Source: Rhododendron vialii
Taxonomy: Eukaryota > Streptophyta > Magnoliopsida > Ericales > Ericaceae
NCBI RefSeq assembly: GCF_030253575.1
Contig: NC_080558.1
Location: forward strand, 20,056,611-20,120,610
Direction: 5' to 3'
DNA length: 64,000 nucleotides
The position numbers and the translations under genes are program-made. This document shows, piece by piece, positions 42,250 to 54,000 of the stretch. Within the stretch, counting starts at the first letter, position 1; each line of letters opens with the position of its first letter. Under the pieces are notes generated by a model. It did not search any database, had not been told where the DNA came from, and saw only the letters and a program-made list of their open reading frames with translations.

Positions 42250-43639
42250 TACATCTTTCACTTATCTATACATTTAAACAGGCCCTAGAATCTTGAATCG
42301 ATGGCTAATTTCATTCCCCACTGTTCCTTAAGAATTAAGATTGCTACCCCTAGAATTTAGACCCGGTAATTATGTGGTATATATGGGAACAAGAGTCGTA
42401 GTATATATAGAAAAATCATAAAATGTGAAGAAAAATCTATATGCATCTGTTCTGTCTCTACATATTTGGTGACAACGGATAGCAAATGAGTTAGGAGTCA
42501 AAAGTCCTTATCATCTTCTTTATCAAATATAGAAACCATATCTGTGCTTGAAGTCGAATCAACAGAGACAGTGACGTGTGCCGACTAAAAATTCGGGTTA
42601 TTACTATTTAAACAGGCTCTTAGATAGTCACCCCTTCTCGATTGATTGAGATTAACTAAAACCTAAAAATTGATTGTACTTTTCAAATAATTAAAAGAAA
42701 GGTATGGTCGTAAGGTTCATAGCACTTGCAACCGGCCCGAACTCATCTGCTCCAATCGGGTTCTTTAAAACGTTTGATTTTAGACTGAAAAAGATACACT
42801 GCAGAATGAGTTTTGGACCCCCATTCCCCGTTCACATGGGCTCCGACAATGCCCAAGTTCGTCTACGGGAAGTATTTTACCAATCTAAAATTATTTCTTT
42901 ACTTTTTTTATTTCGAAATAGGAGCAGAATGTGTCCGAACTGGCCACAGTATACTAATCACCCCGCGACCCTACCTATACGACTACTCACTCATTATTAA
43001 GAAAGAAACAAAAGAAACCCTAATTTGAAACATACTTCTATTGCGCGAGATGAAAAATAAACAAAAATATCAATTAATCAAATACCAACGAATAACTTTT
43101 ATTAAAAATAGAAATTAAACTAATTACCAAAGTGCGAGTAATTGAACAAAACTAAAACTAAATAATATTGATGACAGCCCGTTCTTCGTACGCAGTCGGC
43201 AGCCCCCGTTCTTCCTGTTCTTCCGTCTGAAAAAACTTTCCACGGCAACAGCCTAAAAGCCCCTCAGTCAGAAGGGCAAAACATTGGTTTTATAGGGATT
43301 GAAGGTATTAATCACATAGTGGTCCTTTGGGTTTTGTCTTATGTTAAATAATCATCCAAAATTCCAATGCACTTCGCACTTTAATCCAAAACTTTTGTTA
43401 ACTTCCATTTTTACCCAAAAATCATGAAAATCGAGCTCGAGCAACCTGTAAATGTAAAAACACATAATAAATACCAATTAACAAATATAAAAGACTAGTA
43501 AATATAGATTGGAAATGGAAACATTTTGGCTGTTGCACTTGAAACATTTTAACAAATATTCAGCACCCACTAGTGTTTGGTTTCGGTCTCTTAGGAAATG
43601 GAAACATTTTGGTAGTTGCACTTGAAACAAATGGGAATT
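42250..43639. other. Intergenic sequence without recognised features
   Basis: AT-rich sequence resuming after element C. The 98-codon frame at 42,704 has no recognised motif. Near 43,500-43,630 a short block with GGAAACATTTTGG and TTGCACTTGAAAC is repeated twice. Confidence 0.5.
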
Positions 43640-44826
43640 ATGTTCCTTGCCTGCAACATCTGCTTCACAGTGGCGGCTGAGTAGACAAATGGGTATGTAC
43701 TTTGCAGTTTCAAAGGCCTTCCACTTAGTCAGCAAGTCTGCTTTGCTAGGCAGTGGGGCCCCACTTCGCTCCACCTCCCTAACCCACTGGTCAAACTCCT
43801 CGCGAGAAGGGGAGTCTGAAACCATAGCCATATGCCACCTCACGGCAGAACTCTCATTGCCCTGAGTGACCTTCAAATACTTTTTTATAGTTTTGTTCTC
43901 CAGTGTGTACTGTCGGCCAGTTTCCGTCAATGTTTCGGACCATGCAGAGCCTATACATGGGAGTTGATTTGGAATTCCCAATACCAACCCTCAGAAAGCA
44001 TCCCACAATCAGCTCGTCCAAGAAAGACTCCATAAACCATTCACCCAATTTCGACCTCCGTATCCTAGGCTCTTTTATATCTTGAAATGCTGGCACTTCT
44101 ACTCATGCAGGATCTTGTCCTCATCATGTCTGCCATCTCCCCCTCCCCCTCCCCAGTTGACTCTTCAACTTTGCTGTGGGACCCATTTCCACTCTGACTG
44201 AGCTACTTACACTTTCTTCTCTGAAGGCTCTCTGCTTGATTGGTGAAAACCCTTTGCTTCCTGAATCTCCCTTACCAGGATCCTGATGCTTCAGTCATTT
44301 TGCTCGTAACCCATTCAATGCATCATCCTTGGCAGCTGATCTGTCAGCTGACCTAGCCGAGTAGCGGACCCCACCAGACTATGTTCTTGTCACTCTGTTT
44401 CGGTCTCATCTTTTCGCGTAGATCGTTATCGTCTTTCTTTAAAGCACGTTCTGAAAATATCATCTCTCTTCCAAGTTCCGTCACCTCCACGAGCGGCCTA
44501 TCGGCATCATCCTTGTAAAGATCGCTCCCGAATGAATCATTGCCACTGCCACCATCTTGATCATCATCAGCTTCTTCTTCCTGGCTGCTATCGTCTCTTT
44601 CTGTAGGGTCTAGCAGCTCTAGCCTCTTCTTCAAAGGAACTTGTGAGATCCAGACGGCATCTTGCATTTAGGGGCCACTATCATCTGTGTCATCCCTTGA
44701 GTCACTTCCATTATCAGAATATGATCCATTATGTTGCCTTCTAGATTGTGGAGGAGAATGTTGGTTCCTCCCAACAGTACTGGTTCTTCCTGCTGCGTTC
44801 AGAAGTAACTTTTCTAACTCCACCAT
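43640..44826 (-). pseudogene. VIP5/RTF1-like (Paf1 complex) pseudogene
   Basis: The minus strand carries, in order, relics of plant VIP5, the RTF1 homologue of the Paf1 transcription-elongation complex. The start at 44,824-44,826 reads MVELEKLLLNAAGRT, followed by an acidic Ser-rich region and SQVPLKKRLELLDPTERDD, then GSDLYKDD and EMIFSERALKKDD. The Plus3 domain is at about 44,090-43,700: IRRSKLGEWFMESFLDELIVGCF, then YRLCMVRN, then ENKTIKKYLKV and SAVRWHMAMVSDSP. It is broken by an in-frame stop at 44,668-44,670, several stops between 44,350 and 44,097, and frameshifts near 43,930 and 43,650. I see no introns within the recognisable part. Similarity ends about 43,640, so the C-terminus is missing. 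Confidence 0.85.
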
Positions 44827-45446
44827 GATTCCTGTGTCAATTGTCATAATATAGCAATTAGGAGACCATTTTGAACAAGAAGCAAATGCTACCAAATCTA
44901 GAACAAAAAAAAAAAGAGGGCACATATGCTCACAGCCGCAACATTGTGTTTCCAAATTTTCATGAAAAAAATAGAACACTAGTGGGCCCAATTCCAAATT
45001 ACCTATCAGACACCGTCACTTTGGTGCCATAATGGATGTTGTAGCACATGATTGTGAAACTGTATCAAAAATCAATGGCAATAATTTTGTGACCGAGCAC
45101 ATTTCTATCTCACCAACTTTTTTTCAATATAATATAGTATACTCCATCCGCATCTATATGAAAGGGCGTGCACACTGTTATACTAAACTGACACGAAACT
45201 TGAAGCTCTTTGTACAGTATAACTCAACTCCATCTCCTTTTTGTCACCGGTTACAAATCTAATAACTAACAAGCATTAAGCACCATTCTATATACACAGA
45301 TACAAAAGAAACTGCAAATCGGCTCTGGGTTATATTAAGGAAAAAGTTGCATCCTACAGTATTAATATACGCACAGTTGCTGACAGTGACAGATATAGAC
45401 ATCCCTAGCCAAATTACTTCTTCAGATATTAGTTTGCAGATCGCAT
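44827..45446. other. Region upstream of the VIP5-like relic
   Basis: AT-rich, no gene recognised. Short frames on both strands show no motif. Confidence 0.4.
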
Positions 45447-45655
45447 AAATCAGCTAGCTAAAGAAGAGGGAGAGCTACAACAACAACAACAATGACAACA
45501 ACATCCATATAGTCCCCAATCATTGGAGGTATGGGCGGAGGAGGATTGAAGACAGACCTAACCTTTGGCAATATATGTACAAAGTGACTGCTCTCATAAT
45601 ACCGCTGAACAGTGGCTCTCCAGAAAATCAGCTAGCTAAAGAAGAGGGAGAGCTA
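45447..45655 (-). mobile_element. Short retroposon (147 bp) between 31 bp direct repeats
   Basis: A perfect 31 bp direct repeat at 45,447-45,477 and 45,625-45,655 (AAATCAGCTAGC...GAGAGCTA) brackets a 147 bp insert. Read on the minus strand the insert starts TTCTGGAGAGCCACTGTT and ends in (TTG)n. The same insert body occurs at 61,351-61,488. A TTG-repeat tail and target duplications indicate a SINE-like retroposon; its 3' part resembles plant Au-type SINEs (from memory). Clear A and B boxes are not visible. Confidence 0.75.
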
Positions 45656-48172
45656 AAGAAATGAAATAGCCAAAAATCAGACAGGCCGTTTTCTCCCTGA
45701 AAATCTGGCATCATTACCTGGAATCAACACAGACTTGCAAAAATATAACAGGATCAGTTTTTGACTGGCGAATAACTAATCTGCCAATTCTAGTGACAAC
45801 AAGAAAGATTGACTACTAGTTTGCGAGGTTTGGCAGCGATTCCAAGATATGACAGAAGATACTTCAAGAGGATATTGCAAAGAGAAGGGAAGAAGAAAAG
45901 AAACAATGAAGAGAACAAATACTTTTCTATAGGTAATTGAGCAGGCATGGATTTCAGTTATAGTGTTGGCCAAAACTTAGTAATACCTCCAAGATCATTT
46001 GCTTACCCAATCGAGCATAAATAGCCCTAAGAATGCAAATTGCAATTTGAGACCTTCTGTAGCAACCAAGTCTGATAGATTACCTTTTTCTTCCTGAACA
46101 TGGAAAATTCTATTGAAAGCCCGAAGGCTTTGAATAGAATTTTCCATCACATAATACAGGAAATGAACTAAAACTATCAATCACCCAAACACAAGCATAG
46201 GCACATTGCAGGCTAAATGACACACACTGCAAAGCAAAAACAAAAATGAGTTCGGATGTAAAGCCAGTCGCAGATGTGTTAGTAGTGAAACCTAGAAGGA
46301 AACCCAACTTAAACCATAGGATAAAACGCCCAAATGAAATCAACTCCCACCAAGAAAACGGTAAGCAAGCTCCACGGAGCGGAAAAAAAAAAAAACAAAC
46401 GGGAGAGAAACACAGTTAATAAACTAAATAGACAAAAAACTCCAACAATTGTTCTTGTCGCCAGAAGTGTCGCACCTGATGTGGGGACTTATTCACTGGA
46501 GAAGGAGCCAAATCTCACCCCACCTGAGACTGGAGTGAAGCTGAGGGGGATGTCAAGAGGAGCCAAGGGAGAGGGAGAGATGGTAGAAGGATGCGGAGAG
46601 AAGATGGAGTTTCAAAAAGGCGAGGAAATGGAGAAGGGCATGTTGGCAAGGAGCAGAGGGGGAGGGGGGAGATGGAGGTGGTGGCAGCGGCATCCCCACC
46701 CGCCCTTGGAGAAAATCCAACTTGAGGAGAAAGGTAGAGAGAAGGAGAATAGTCTTGCAAATGTAGTTGATGACACAAATTTGATCACTATTTTGCTTGC
46801 CATGGGTTACAAAAATTAAAATACAATGTTAAGTATAAGGATGTCAGAACAACACACATCTCGTTCTATAAAAGCACAACTGGTAAAACTTGTATTTAAT
46901 AGACCCGTAAGGCGTAAACTTAGGTTTTTCAACAAGAAGCAATCAACTAATCTTCAACTTATATGCATGATTTCCATCTTTGGACAGGAATGGCGGTATT
47001 GCCACCATTAACTCCAATTGACGATGTAATGCTCAACCTAAACCAAATACAAAAACCTCACCATATACAGACAAGAACAGGAAATAAGTCGATACATACA
47101 AACCAAACCCCTGATACACGACATTGGATATAACACTCTACATCAAACCATTTCACGCATCAATGTTATTACCAATTCGGACTCTTTGAGTGAGGACAAA
47201 GAGACATATGACATTCATGGCACATGGAATATGGGGCAGATAACCAACTCAACTATAGTATACACATGAACTATCGAACTCGCCCAATGATCCAAGTGAA
47301 GAGAACTATAATATACATAGGAAGATATCAAGTCAGACAAATAAAACTCCCCTTCAACATTTGAAAATGAAACTCCATAAGCCTGCTAATGCTTCACTTC
47401 CTAGGAAGAACAGACACCTTTCTGGAGATCACATGCCAGTGTCGGACATGGACACTCTCAAGAGATAGGTCAGACACTTAAACTAGAAGTGTCCTATGGT
47501 TTTTTCAATTTTTTTCTTTGGACACTCAGGAAAATGGAAACAATCTTCGAACTGTGCCGGATAGTCACCCATCACACGGCTCTCAAACCCAACCTGTGGT
47601 GGAGAAGATGTGCGGGACGCTCTCAGGATACATCATTGTTTCAAACAAAGTAGTAAGCTCTAATTTTGTGTGAGAGGCAATGGTGAATGGATTATAAGGA
47701 CACATGTGAATGTGATAATGAATCATTCTGGTGGAACACTTGTGAATAATATAATGAATCGCTTCCATAACGCATTCACTTTTGCATGCTCTTAACTGTT
47801 GATTGGTAGATCAAATAATTCACATCAACAATGGATATAACTCGCCTCTTCTAAGCACTACAATTTATGTTAAAATATCAACACTTGCTGAAGATGTGTT
47901 TAAGTCAAGAATTTGCAAAGGGTTTTATGGCAGGAAAGAAAAAGATGAGATGAAAAAGCTAAATCTATTCTTCGGTTTCCCAGGCATTTTCTTTCTGCCT
48001 TCATACATCCCCCTCAACATCCATGATCCAAACACAACATTAATGGGAAGACGATCTCAGAGAACTTTGTGGAACCCATGGGCAATAAAGCTGGTTACAA
48101 ACATAGGGGCATCCAATATACCAATTACCAAATGAATTTCACATAAGAAATAAAAATACTTATAGACAGTGT
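45656..48172. other. Intergenic region, no gene supported
   Basis: About 2.5 kb without a convincing gene. A 161-codon plus-strand frame (46,334-46,819) is Glu/Lys/Gly-rich low complexity. A 110-codon frame at 47,803-48,135 has no recognised domain. Either could be a decayed exon, but I cannot support it. Confidence 0.45.
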
Positions 48173-48275
48173 TCTAAAGTCGGCCGGTGATCCAACGCCT
48201 AGATTAGGCAACCGACTAGTTGGGGCCTAGTACCCAACTAGGCCCTAGGCGGCCAATTAGCCTAGCGATTATTAG
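48173..48275. repeat. Dispersed CTAGGC-rich repeat, copy 2
   Basis: Starts after GTGTTCTAAAG, then GCCGGTGATCCAACGCCTAG and several CTAGGC/GACTAG words. It matches the style and several words of 440-552, including GGTGATCCAACGCCTAGA compared with GGTGGTCCAACGCCTAGA. Confidence 0.55.
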
Positions 48276-48471
48276 ACCATTGCTTACAAACCAATGAAAC
48301 CGGAAAGACAAAACTAATATGGGGGAAGTACAATATAAAATTTCCAAGAAAAGCAGACTGACAGAGAACCATATAGACTAGGGCATAGGTACGAGTCGAT
48401 TGAAAATAGTTCAACATCTCAAAAACAACATTATAAGATCAAAATCCAACGCGTGAGAAGTGAACTAACCT

Positions 48472-48680
48472 TAGCAATTTGTGGCGAGGAGTGGATAAAA
48501 TTCAGCAGCTCAAAAACTGTGACAATCAATAACGTTGGAATGTTCTGTTTATTAGGGTTATGGTTTGAAGATAAAGGAAGGGGTAAGAGAATGGCGGTGA
48601 AGGTTGTTACCGGCAAGAACTCGTGGAATCGAGTCGAAAGCGACAGGTCGAGGCTCCGGCGGCTGATTCGGCTAGAGTTT
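48472..48680 (-). other. Possible non-coding first exon of a minus-strand gene
   Basis: A GC-richer patch with several CG dinucleotides reads leftward to a GCTAAG|GTTAGT donor-like site at 48,471. It could be the 5' UTR exon of the VIP5-like gene before decay, whose ATG lies 3.6 kb further on. Weak evidence. Confidence 0.25.
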
Positions 48681-48695
48681 GGGACAATTTGTTAA

Positions 48696-49233
48696 TGTTT
48701 TAATTTATTTTGCTTTTTCCATAAATAAATCCCCTTTCTCCCAAAATAAAGAAATCATTTACAATAGAAAAAAAAAATCACAAACGCCATTTAGGCCTGT
48801 TAAACTACAAATTGTAGACTACAACTTTCTTATTTTTGTTTTTATTCTTTTTTTTTTCCGTCCGTTAGTTTTGTGTCAAATTTTTATTATTATTGATTCG
48901 TTTCGACGAGAGAAATTAAAATTGTAAAAAATTATGACTTTTACATAATTTTTTTTTAAAAATATCTAAGAAAAAACCCAAAAAAATCAGAGTTGATCGG
49001 GGAATTGGACATTTAGGAACAGAAACTTGCCCTTTTTTCTGCCCAAAATTGAAATAAGAAAGAAAAAATTGACTTGCATTTCTAGCCCTTACCCTGTTCT
49101 CACTTAAACTCGAAATTTAAGTACTAAAAATATCTCAAAATCAACTTCATTCATTTACTCAAACTTATATATAAAAAAAAGTTTCATTTAATTTAAGACT
49201 CAAATTTCCTATCCTCCTGTGTGTGTATATATA
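48696..49233. other. AT-rich spacer left of the Helitron
   Basis: No gene seen. Ends with a GTGTGTGTATATATA run that forms the target of the Helitron 3' end. Confidence 0.5.
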
Positions 49234-49260
49234 CTAGGAATTGCTGTGCCTGAAGGCACG
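49234..49260 (-). other. Helitron 3' terminus: hairpin plus CTAG
   Basis: On the minus strand: a 5-bp stem hairpin GTGCC-TTCA-GGCAC (49,246-49,259), then AGCAATTC, then CTAG, then host T. This is the diagnostic 3' structure of Helitrons (hairpin about 10 bases before CTRR-T). Confidence 0.88.
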
Positions 49261-49866
49261 ACGCAGTATATTTTGATTTCAGTCTAAAAAAGTTATCATT
49301 TCCTAAGAATCATACTCACCTGCACACCCAACTCCTCCTAAAGTCCACATTTTTAGTGAAGTGACAAAAAGTGTCCACCTAATAAATTCCAGCAAACGCA
49401 TTTAAGAAAAATACGATAATATACACAAAATGAAACCAACGCAATCCAATCCACCAAGGTATTTTCGTATAAAAAAAATGCATTACATTTAGCAAAAGCT
49501 CCCTAAAAAAATAATCTTGGTAGGTTGTTTCTTTACATAAGTATAATTAGGAGTCAAGATACATGCCCTGCAAGGGAGAGTCTACACCTTATTATGTACT
49601 TAATTGACAATTGTCTTACTTTGTTGAAAGAACCCCATTGCATAATTTCTTAATCACGAAGCAAAATTCAAAATTTCAGACATCCTGAACTTTAACCTTT
49701 GCATACACCAATGGTCAACACAGACCCAGTGTGCACCCTGTCGTTCTCTCTCTCTACAAACCAAATCCAATCATTTATTTCAAGACTATGGCACTTCCGA
49801 ATTCTATTTCTAAATTCGGCAAATCTAAGTTAAATTGAAGAAAAAATGTAAAAACCAACCATTTAA

Positions 49867-50036
49867 AATTTAAACACACCAGCTAGTGCTCTGCATCAAC
49901 TAAATCAGTAAAAATCTAAGCACACTGACCAGTGCTCTGCATTTAACAACATAAGAGCAAATATAAGCACACCAGCCAATGCTCTGCATTTAACAACATA
50001 AGTACAAATTTAAGCACACCAGTCAGTGCTCTGCAT
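49867..50036. repeat. Four-unit tandem repeat in the Helitron 3' region
   Basis: Four units of about 50 bases, each with AAGCACACCAGNNAGTGCTCTGCAT or a near variant, joined by TTAACAACATAAG-like spacers. It is non-coding. Such minisatellites are common inside Helitrons. Confidence 0.85.
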
Positions 50037-50039
50037 AAT

Positions 50040-51030
50040 AAGTGAATACTTACAGAATTGAAGCCTTGAGATTCGACGTATTTGAGGGGATTTCTGCACA
50101 AACATAAAAATAAATAACTAAGTCGGGCTCATGTGTGCTACATAGATCGAAATAATAAAGAGTAAATAATGAACTGATGACATAAATCAGAATAGTAAAA
50201 GTTACCATTGGATCTCGAAGAGCATTCTCCCAGCCTAGATCACCATATTAAAGATGCTGAAACCCACACCTATACCTTCCAAGAGCTACTAGAAAGGCCA
50301 ATGAGAGACATCCTTATTGTGGATGCTTTTGAAAGCATACCCAAACTAAGGTCACAACCAACCAACATCAGTTATAAGACTTCAAAGAAACTAAATGATT
50401 TTTAAACAGTCATGAGTACAGACAGTAAAATGCAGTTTCAATTTATATGGGAAATAACAAAACAAATATATACACCACTATTGTCAAAAGCCTTTACAAA
50501 AAGCGGCCTCCCATTGACTACACCCTAGGTTAGAAGACTTTACAAAATAGGGTCATAAATAGGGTCTCCTTGTCAAAAATATGTGCCTGCTTCCCAAAAT
50601 TCCATATGCATGTAGACGTTCTCTTTCTAAGAAAAGCTTAGACTCCTATGGAATTAAGAGGCTTAAACTTCCTTTCCATGACTCTCCAAAATGTTTGAGT
50701 TTCAACTTCTATGTACCAGTTCAAAGCATGCACCACAATCTGTTAATTTAGTGAAACAATAAATTAGCATATAGATATTGCTCTAAAAGTTGTATATCAA
50801 TCTGAAGTGTAAAACTCATCTTACACTATTTGTCAACCAGTGACGCAATCTAGTTGAATTGATCCTCTTTAGCTCCACATCATTTTCCTCCCAATCCTAT
50901 AAAACCCCAATGAAAGCATAAAGGTAGTTATTTACTTGTCAAAACACCAACTTAGAATTAGGAATGAAATTGGATAAACAATACTTGTTGTACCATTTTG
51001 TGCACCTGGATTTTCATTTGAGTCTGAATG
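50040..51030. other. Helitron 3' non-coding region
   Basis: Between the helicase stop and the tandem repeat. I looked for RPA-like exons, which many plant Helitrons carry here, and found none I could support. Confidence 0.4.
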
Positions 51031-54000
51031 CTATAGCAAAATCTTTGGATAAACAACATTTGTTGTAGTGTCAGTTTTATCCTCAGGGAGGAGGATACTT
51101 ATATGATCAAAAGATGTGCATCTACACAATGCGACATATAGCTGGCCATGACTAAACATTGGAGTGCGCAAATCTAAACCAATAAACTTTACTGATTGTC
51201 CCTGAGATTTATTTATAGTCATAGCATACGCCAAGCGAACTGAAAGTTGGCGTCTAGTCATTCGAAATGGAAATTCAGATGACGATGGTGTTAAGGAAAT
51301 TCTGGGTATAAACTCCAAGTTTCCTGATTTTTCCCTAGATAAAATCTTTACTTCAATAATGCGCGTGCCACACCTAACAACCATCATTCTTGTGCCATTA
51401 CAAAGTCCATTTTTGGGGGAAATGTTCCTTAACAACATTATAGGACAACCCACTTTCAACTCTACCCGAAAAGACAGAAGTCCAGGAGGATCCAATGAGT
51501 TTAAATACTCATTTGGATAGCGGTTCGTAATGGAACGATCAAGTTCATCATCTTCAGACATCTTATCTGCAGCTAAGTAAGTGAATGCATCTCCTGGAAA
51601 CACGTTTAATGCGGCAACATTAATGGTATTGACATCCTCATTTTGAGCAGAAAGAATTGATCGTTCTGTCAAATAGGTTAGGGTTGATGTGGTTTGAATT
51701 TCCAGTTGTGGGTACACTGTAGACAATATTTCTGTTAGGTCTTGGCATTTGCGTATTGTGGGTGGAAGATGCACAATTTCTTGTGGATTAGTTCCAACCT
51801 AATAAGTTAAAAATCATCAAATTAGGAGATATAAATGTGTTCTTAATGCAAACTTGAAATTTTAGAAAGAAATAGTTAGAGAGAGGATTACCTCCATTAG
51901 GAATCTAGCAAAAGTAACATTTTCAGGATTCATCGGATTCAAGCGCATGTTCAAATCCAATGTCAAAACATGTATATCGTTCCATAATTCAGATATTCTC
52001 AATGACGCATTAATAATTTGTTCACGCACTCCTTTAGGTACCACTGGTAAAACTTGACGAAAATCTCCACCAAGAACTACAGTTATACCCCCAAATGGCT
52101 TTTCATTATCGCATATGTCCCTAAGGCTACGATCAACTGCTTCAACACAATATTTATGTTGCATAGCAACTTCATCCCATATTATGAGTTTTGTTTCCCT
52201 AAACAATTATGCTTGTAAAGAATTCTTGCTAAACCCACAGACAGAATTTTCCAACACATCCAATGGAATGCGAAAAGTCGAATGAGCAGTGCGACCTCCT
52301 AACAATAACAATGACGCAATACCATATAAAGCAATGGTTACAACGATATGGCCCAAGCTACGACATTTCAATGCAATAGTATTGTAGAGAAATGTTTTTC
52401 CTGTTCCAGCTCCACCATTCAGAAAGAAGGTAGTTCCTTTATTTTTGAAGATAGAAGAAATGATAGCATCAAAAGCAGTACGTTGTCCATTGTTTAGTCG
52501 CTCAATATTAGTTTGTATACCTACCTCTTGCGCCTCAATCTGTAGTTGCCGATGTTTTGAAATCAATTGGTTACCGAATACTACACTCCAATTTCCAATT
52601 GGTATAGGCATAGGCGGGAAGTCAAGTAAGTTTTTACTTGATTCTTGGAGCAATTCATCCAAAAGATACAAACCATAATCTTTGACTTGAGCCTCGGTTG
52701 GGTTGGCAATGGAAAATAATGTACGAATCTTATGCGCAAGATTATCGCATATATGGATACAAAATTGCTTCCATAGTGCACACGGATGTAGGGGAGAGCA
52801 TTGTGTAAGAATAACGCCAAATAATCTCCTAAGTTGGTATCCAGTCTTCATGACTGAAGCCTCTTGAAGACATTGTATCCATTCCTCATCATCTTCCAAA
52901 AGCCCCGGCGCAACACATGCTAATTTAAAGGAACCGTACAATACATTGTTAACTGTGCGTAAGCTTTCAAACAAATCAAACCCTTTGACAACAGTTAATA
53001 GCAAACGCAGGTAAAACAATTCACCACAATTAGGGCTAGCAAAGTACATTCTACCTATTGCATACCCCATTACTCTTGGTGTCCAATATTAATTCGATTT
53101 CCAAACAAAATATTGCGGGAATTCTTGGTATGTGTACTTCTCAGCATCTTTATTTGAAGCATACCATGAGAAAAACCTAGTTAGGGTTGACACTTCTTGC
53201 GCAGCCCTATTTCTGATAGTCTCTGGCGAATCCGCAGGATTGAAAACGAATTGATGCATGCCACATAAGTGGATTGTCAATCGTGTAACTGTTGGGAGTT
53301 CTTCATGCATATGCTGACCAAATATTCGCCATGCAGCTTCTGACGGGCCAATATACCTCGCATCAAGATATTGTTGAATTTCATTTGCAGATCCCAACAC
53401 CATGGTTGTGCGGTCGTAACCCTTATAAATGTACTTGTGAATATATTTGACACACCGCATACCTGCACATACCTCTACATTAATATGACAGTTGAACCGT
53501 TTGGAAAGATAAGGATTGTAAGGTACAACATCCCTATTATCAACTTCGTGCCCTCGAACAACATATACTTTGCCATCACTACGACGACGATAGATAGGAT
53601 ATCCATCTTGGTCCATGGTAGTTGATTCTGCAAAGGCTCGAGGATATCTTTTAGTACACTTTTCATTTTCCATACATGATGCATTCGGATTTCAAGCACC
53701 GCATGGTCCATGCACCATACAACTCTTGACAGTTTCGAAAAGCGCTAGTTCATCATTTGGATTTGGGAACTCGGCACAGATTAAGTTGTCTACTTGAGCG
53801 CATGTTCAAATCTTACATAGTCCTTCTAGAAAAAGAAGTGCGTGCATATGCGGTAGACCTCGTTTTTGAAATCCAATTGTATAACCATGTGCCACTTTTT
53901 TACCAAACACTTTGTTTCTTTCAATCTCCTTCATTAAAGCCTTTCTTTTTAACTCAATAACACGGGCAACTAAATTAGGACGATCTATAGGTTTTTGATG

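Noticed and set aside
46334-46819. 161-codon plus-strand frame
   Set aside because: Low-complexity Glu/Lys/Gly-rich, no domain, no promoter or splice context.
47803-48135. 110-codon plus-strand frame
   Set aside because: No recognised motif and AT-rich background; could be chance.
50208-50405. 65-codon plus-strand frame in the Helitron 3' region
   Set aside because: Opposite strand to the Helitron gene, no recognised motif.
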